Assembly: GCF_016862275.1 (NCBI RefSeq)
Contig: NZ_BOMQ01000030.1
Location: forward strand, 108,859 to 172,858
Origin: Actinoplanes nipponensis
Lineage (GTDB): Bacteria; Actinomycetota; Actinomycetes; Mycobacteriales; Micromonosporaceae
Reading direction: 5' to 3'
DNA length: 64,000 nt
Position numbers and translations under genes: made by a program. Below the pieces are notes generated by a model. The model saw only the letters and a program-made list of their open reading frames with translations, did no database searches and had not been told where the DNA came from. Below are positions 62,092 through 64,000 of the stretch, one piece after another; within the stretch, counting starts at the first letter, position 1, and each line of letters opens with the position of its first letter.

Positions 62092-63981
62092 ATGGGGCGA
62101 CCTGAACGACCACTCGACCCGGACGCCGGCCCGCTGGAGGCGTTCGCCGTCGAACTGCGTGAGCTGCGGAACGCCGCGGGCCGGGCCAGCTACCGGGCGC
62201 TGGCGCAACGGGCCGGCTTCTCGCCGTCGGTGCTGTCCGCGGCGACGAGCGGATTCAGCCTGCCGACCCTGCGCGTGACGCTGGGCCTGGTGACCGCGTG
62301 CGGCGGGGACGAGGCGGCCTGGACGCGGCGCTGGCACGCCGTCGCCGGGGAGCTGCGGGCCGCCGCCGCGCCGGGACGGGTGGACACTCGGCCGCCGCGG
62401 GCCACCACGGCGTACCCGCGTCCGGTGCGGTCCCAGCCGGCCCGGCGACCCCATCCCGGCCGCTCACCGGCGTCGCCGTCGCGGCCGGGACGGTGGCCGT
62501 CTGGGCGTTCGGCCGAGCCGCTGCGCCAGGTCTCGGGACCGGTGGGGATCCGGCCGGCGCCGGGCGGTTCGGGGCGCCCGGATCAGCCGGTCGCGCTGTC
62601 GCCGTCCCGGCCCGGCCGCGACGTCCGGGATCGCCTGTCCGGAACGCGGCCGCATCCCGACCGGCCGCCCATCGGGATGTCGCTCCCGGATCAGGCACAC
62701 ACCCGGCTCGCCCATCCCGACCAACCACCCACCCCGCTCCCCCGGACCGCCCACCCCGACCCCGACCTGTCGCATCCCGACCAACCACCCACCCCGCTCC
62801 CCCGGACCGCCCACCGCGACCCCGGCCCGTGGTGTCCCGATCTGCCACCCGGCGGGCTGGCGCTTCCGGGCCTTCCGCCGGCCGGTCTGTCCTCTTCGGA
62901 GACGAATTCCGTGGATCGGCCGTGGACGCCTTCCGCCCCGATCCCTTCCGGCGGAGTCCCGGCCGCCCGGATCCGCCTCGCTCCCGTGCCGCGGCCGGCC
63001 CAGCTTCCGGCCGCCGCCGTCCGGCTCGCCGGTCGCGCCGATGAGTGCGCCCGGATCACCGCGCTGAGCGACCGCGGCCGCCCGCCCGTCCTTCTCAGCG
63101 GGCCGATCGGCGCCGGCAAGAGCGCCACCGCGATGCACTGGTGTCACCGCAACGCGGCCCGGTTCCCGGACGGCGTGCTCTACGCCGATCTGGCCGACCC
63201 GGGCACCGGCCCGCACGAGGCCCTGACCGGCTTCCTGCTCGCCCTGGGCATCGCGCCGGACCGGGTCCCGGCCCACCCCGCGCACTGCGCCGCGCTGTAC
63301 CGGTCGCTGATCGCCGGTCGGCGGATGCTCGTCCTGCTGGACAACGCGGCCGACGAGACCCAGCTGGGACTGCTGCTCGCCGCGGCGCCGGGCAGCCAGG
63401 TGCTGATCACCAGCCGCAGCCGGCTGGCCGGCCTGGACGGGCTCGCCCGGCTGACGCTGGAGCCGCTGCCCCCCGAACAGGCGGTGGCCCTGCTCGGCAC
63501 CATCACGGGACACGACCAGGTGGCGGAGCACCTCGAGCACGCGGTCGAGGTGGCGGCCCTCTGCGACCACCTGCCGGTCGTGCTGCGCACGATCGGCACG
63601 CGGATCGCTCTCCACCGCGGCTGGACCCTGCCGCGAGCTGCCGCACACCTGCGCGACGAACGCGGGCGCATCGACAGCCTCGCCCCCGGCCTGCGCGACA
63701 GCTTCCGCGCCGCGCACCGGGCCCTGGACCCCGACAGCCGCCGGATGCTGATGCGGGTGGCCCGGCTGCCTCAGGCCGAGTTCGACGCCGGTGGACCGGC
63801 CCGGGCCGGGCAGATGGCGCTCGAACAGGCCGAGGAGTCCCTCGAAGCCCTCGTCGACGCGGGACTACTGCAGGCCGCGCCGGCCCGGGGGCGGTACCGG
63901 CTGCCGGTGCTGTTCCGGCTGCTTGCGCTGGAGGTTTTGCGCAGCGCGACGCCGGTGGCTGCTGTGCAGGCGGCCGGCTGA
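62092..63981 (+). CDS. HTH and NB-ARC-type NTPase regulator with Pro-rich linker
   Basis: A 629-residue protein. Residues 10-90 form an XRE-like HTH region (FAVELRELRNAAGRASYRALAQRAGFSPSVLSAATSG; LPTLRVTLGLVTACGGDEAAWTRRW). A long Pro/Arg-rich linker (about 95-300) contains a duplicated 20-residue unit. Residues 305-560 are a STAND/NB-ARC ATPase: Walker A LLSGPIGAGKSATAMHW, Walker B MLVLLDNAADETQLGLLL, sensor LITSRSRLAGLDGLARLTLEPL, then PVVLRTIGTRIALHRGW. It lacks the TPR repeats that usually follow, so it is short for this class. ATG 62092 has GGGGGA about 10 bp upstream. Target unknown. Confidence 0.82.
   Translation: MGRPERPLDPDAGPLEAFAVELRELRNAAGRASYRALAQRAGFSPSVLSAATSGFSLPTLRVTLGLVTACGGDEAAWTRRWHAVAGELRAAAAPGRVDTRPPRATTAYPRPVRSQPARRPHPGRSPASPSRPGRWPSGRSAEPLRQVSGPVGIRPAPGGSGRPDQPVALSPSRPGRDVRDRLSGTRPHPDRPPIGMSLPDQAHTRLAHPDQPPTPLPRTAHPDPDLSHPDQPPTPLPRTAHRDPGPWCPDLPPGGLALPGLPPAGLSSSETNSVDRPWTPSAPIPSGGVPAARIRLAPVPRPAQLPAAAVRLAGRADECARITALSDRGRPPVLLSGPIGAGKSATAMHWCHRNAARFPDGVLYADLADPGTGPHEALTGFLLALGIAPDRVPAHPAHCAALYRSLIAGRRMLVLLDNAADETQLGLLLAAAPGSQVLITSRSRLAGLDGLARLTLEPLPPEQAVALLGTITGHDQVAEHLEHAVEVAALCDHLPVVLRTIGTRIALHRGWTLPRAAAHLRDERGRIDSLAPGLRDSFRAAHRALDPDSRRMLMRVARLPQAEFDAGGPARAGQMALEQAEESLEALVDAGLLQAAPARGRYRLPVLFRLLALEVLRSATPVAAVQAAG
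62713..62825 (+). repeat. 60-bp tandem duplication in the Pro-rich linker
   Basis: 62713-62765 and 62773-62825 are offset by exactly 60 bp and nearly identical (a single C/G change in the first 50 bases). They encode HPDQPPTPLPRTAH followed by PDPDLS or RDPGPW. A recent in-frame duplication in a flexible linker. Confidence 0.9.
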
Positions 63982-64000
63982 GTGGCGTGGGTGGCCGAGC

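Overview
The window is a very GC-rich chromosomal segment with tightly packed genes, frequent GTG starts, ATGA/GTGA stop-start overlaps, GGAGG-type ribosome binding sites, and many lipoproteins, sensor kinases and secreted hydrolases. This fits an actinomycete. The mix of CBM13-type secreted glycosidases, GAF/PucR regulators, PoxB-like enzymes and abundant HDOD/HD response regulators suggests Micromonosporaceae (Actinoplanes-like), but the genus is an inference. I saw no tRNA, rRNA, CRISPR array, insertion sequence or phage gene.

Left part (1-10.4 kb). A branched-chain 2-oxoacid dehydrogenase E1 pair (E1beta cut by the window edge) diverges from an Lrp/AsnC regulator. Next is an arabinose-type sugar operon: lipoprotein binding protein, two permeases and a GH51 alpha-L-arabinofuranosidase. 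It diverges from a LacI regulator, with a perfect 14-bp palindrome between them. After this come a membrane protein preceded by a DosR-like box and a leader hairpin, a small DUF4190-like protein and a metallophosphatase.

Middle part. A CHASE-type histidine kinase and a CckA-like hybrid kinase (10.5-14.4 kb) are followed by five glycosyltransferases in two divergent groups (14.4-21.7 kb), probably for a surface glycan. Then come a PoxB-like TPP enzyme and two small unknown proteins (21.7-24.7 kb). From 25.0 to 37.8 kb lies a dense signalling island. It has two histidine kinase/REC-HDOD pairs, a six-gene minus-strand run that also contains a stand-alone receiver, a secreted subtilase ending in a long Trp pentad repeat, a multi-membrane kinase and a receiver-HD protein with a degenerate HD-GYP site, and a divergent receiver.

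Right part. 37.9-42 kb holds a secreted GH43-CBM13 enzyme (exo-beta-1,3-galactanase-like), a Trp/Pro repeat membrane protein, a conserved unknown and a zinc alcohol dehydrogenase. A second CckA-like hybrid kinase and a cytochrome P450 follow. From 45.5 to 56.9 kb is a coherent polyhydroxybutyrate/3-hydroxybutyrate island. One eight-gene minus-strand operon encodes a complete LIV/HAAT-type ABC transporter, 3-hydroxybutyrate dehydrogenase, a GAF-PucR regulator and a secreted esterase. Divergent scoAB (3-oxoacid CoA-transferase) and a secreted PHB depolymerase adjoin it. The reading is: polymer is cut outside, hydroxybutyrate is imported, oxidised to acetoacetate and activated to acetoacetyl-CoA. 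The window closes with an MMPL exporter, LtrA, a nitronate monooxygenase-like protein and an HTH-NTPase regulator with a duplicated Pro-rich linker.
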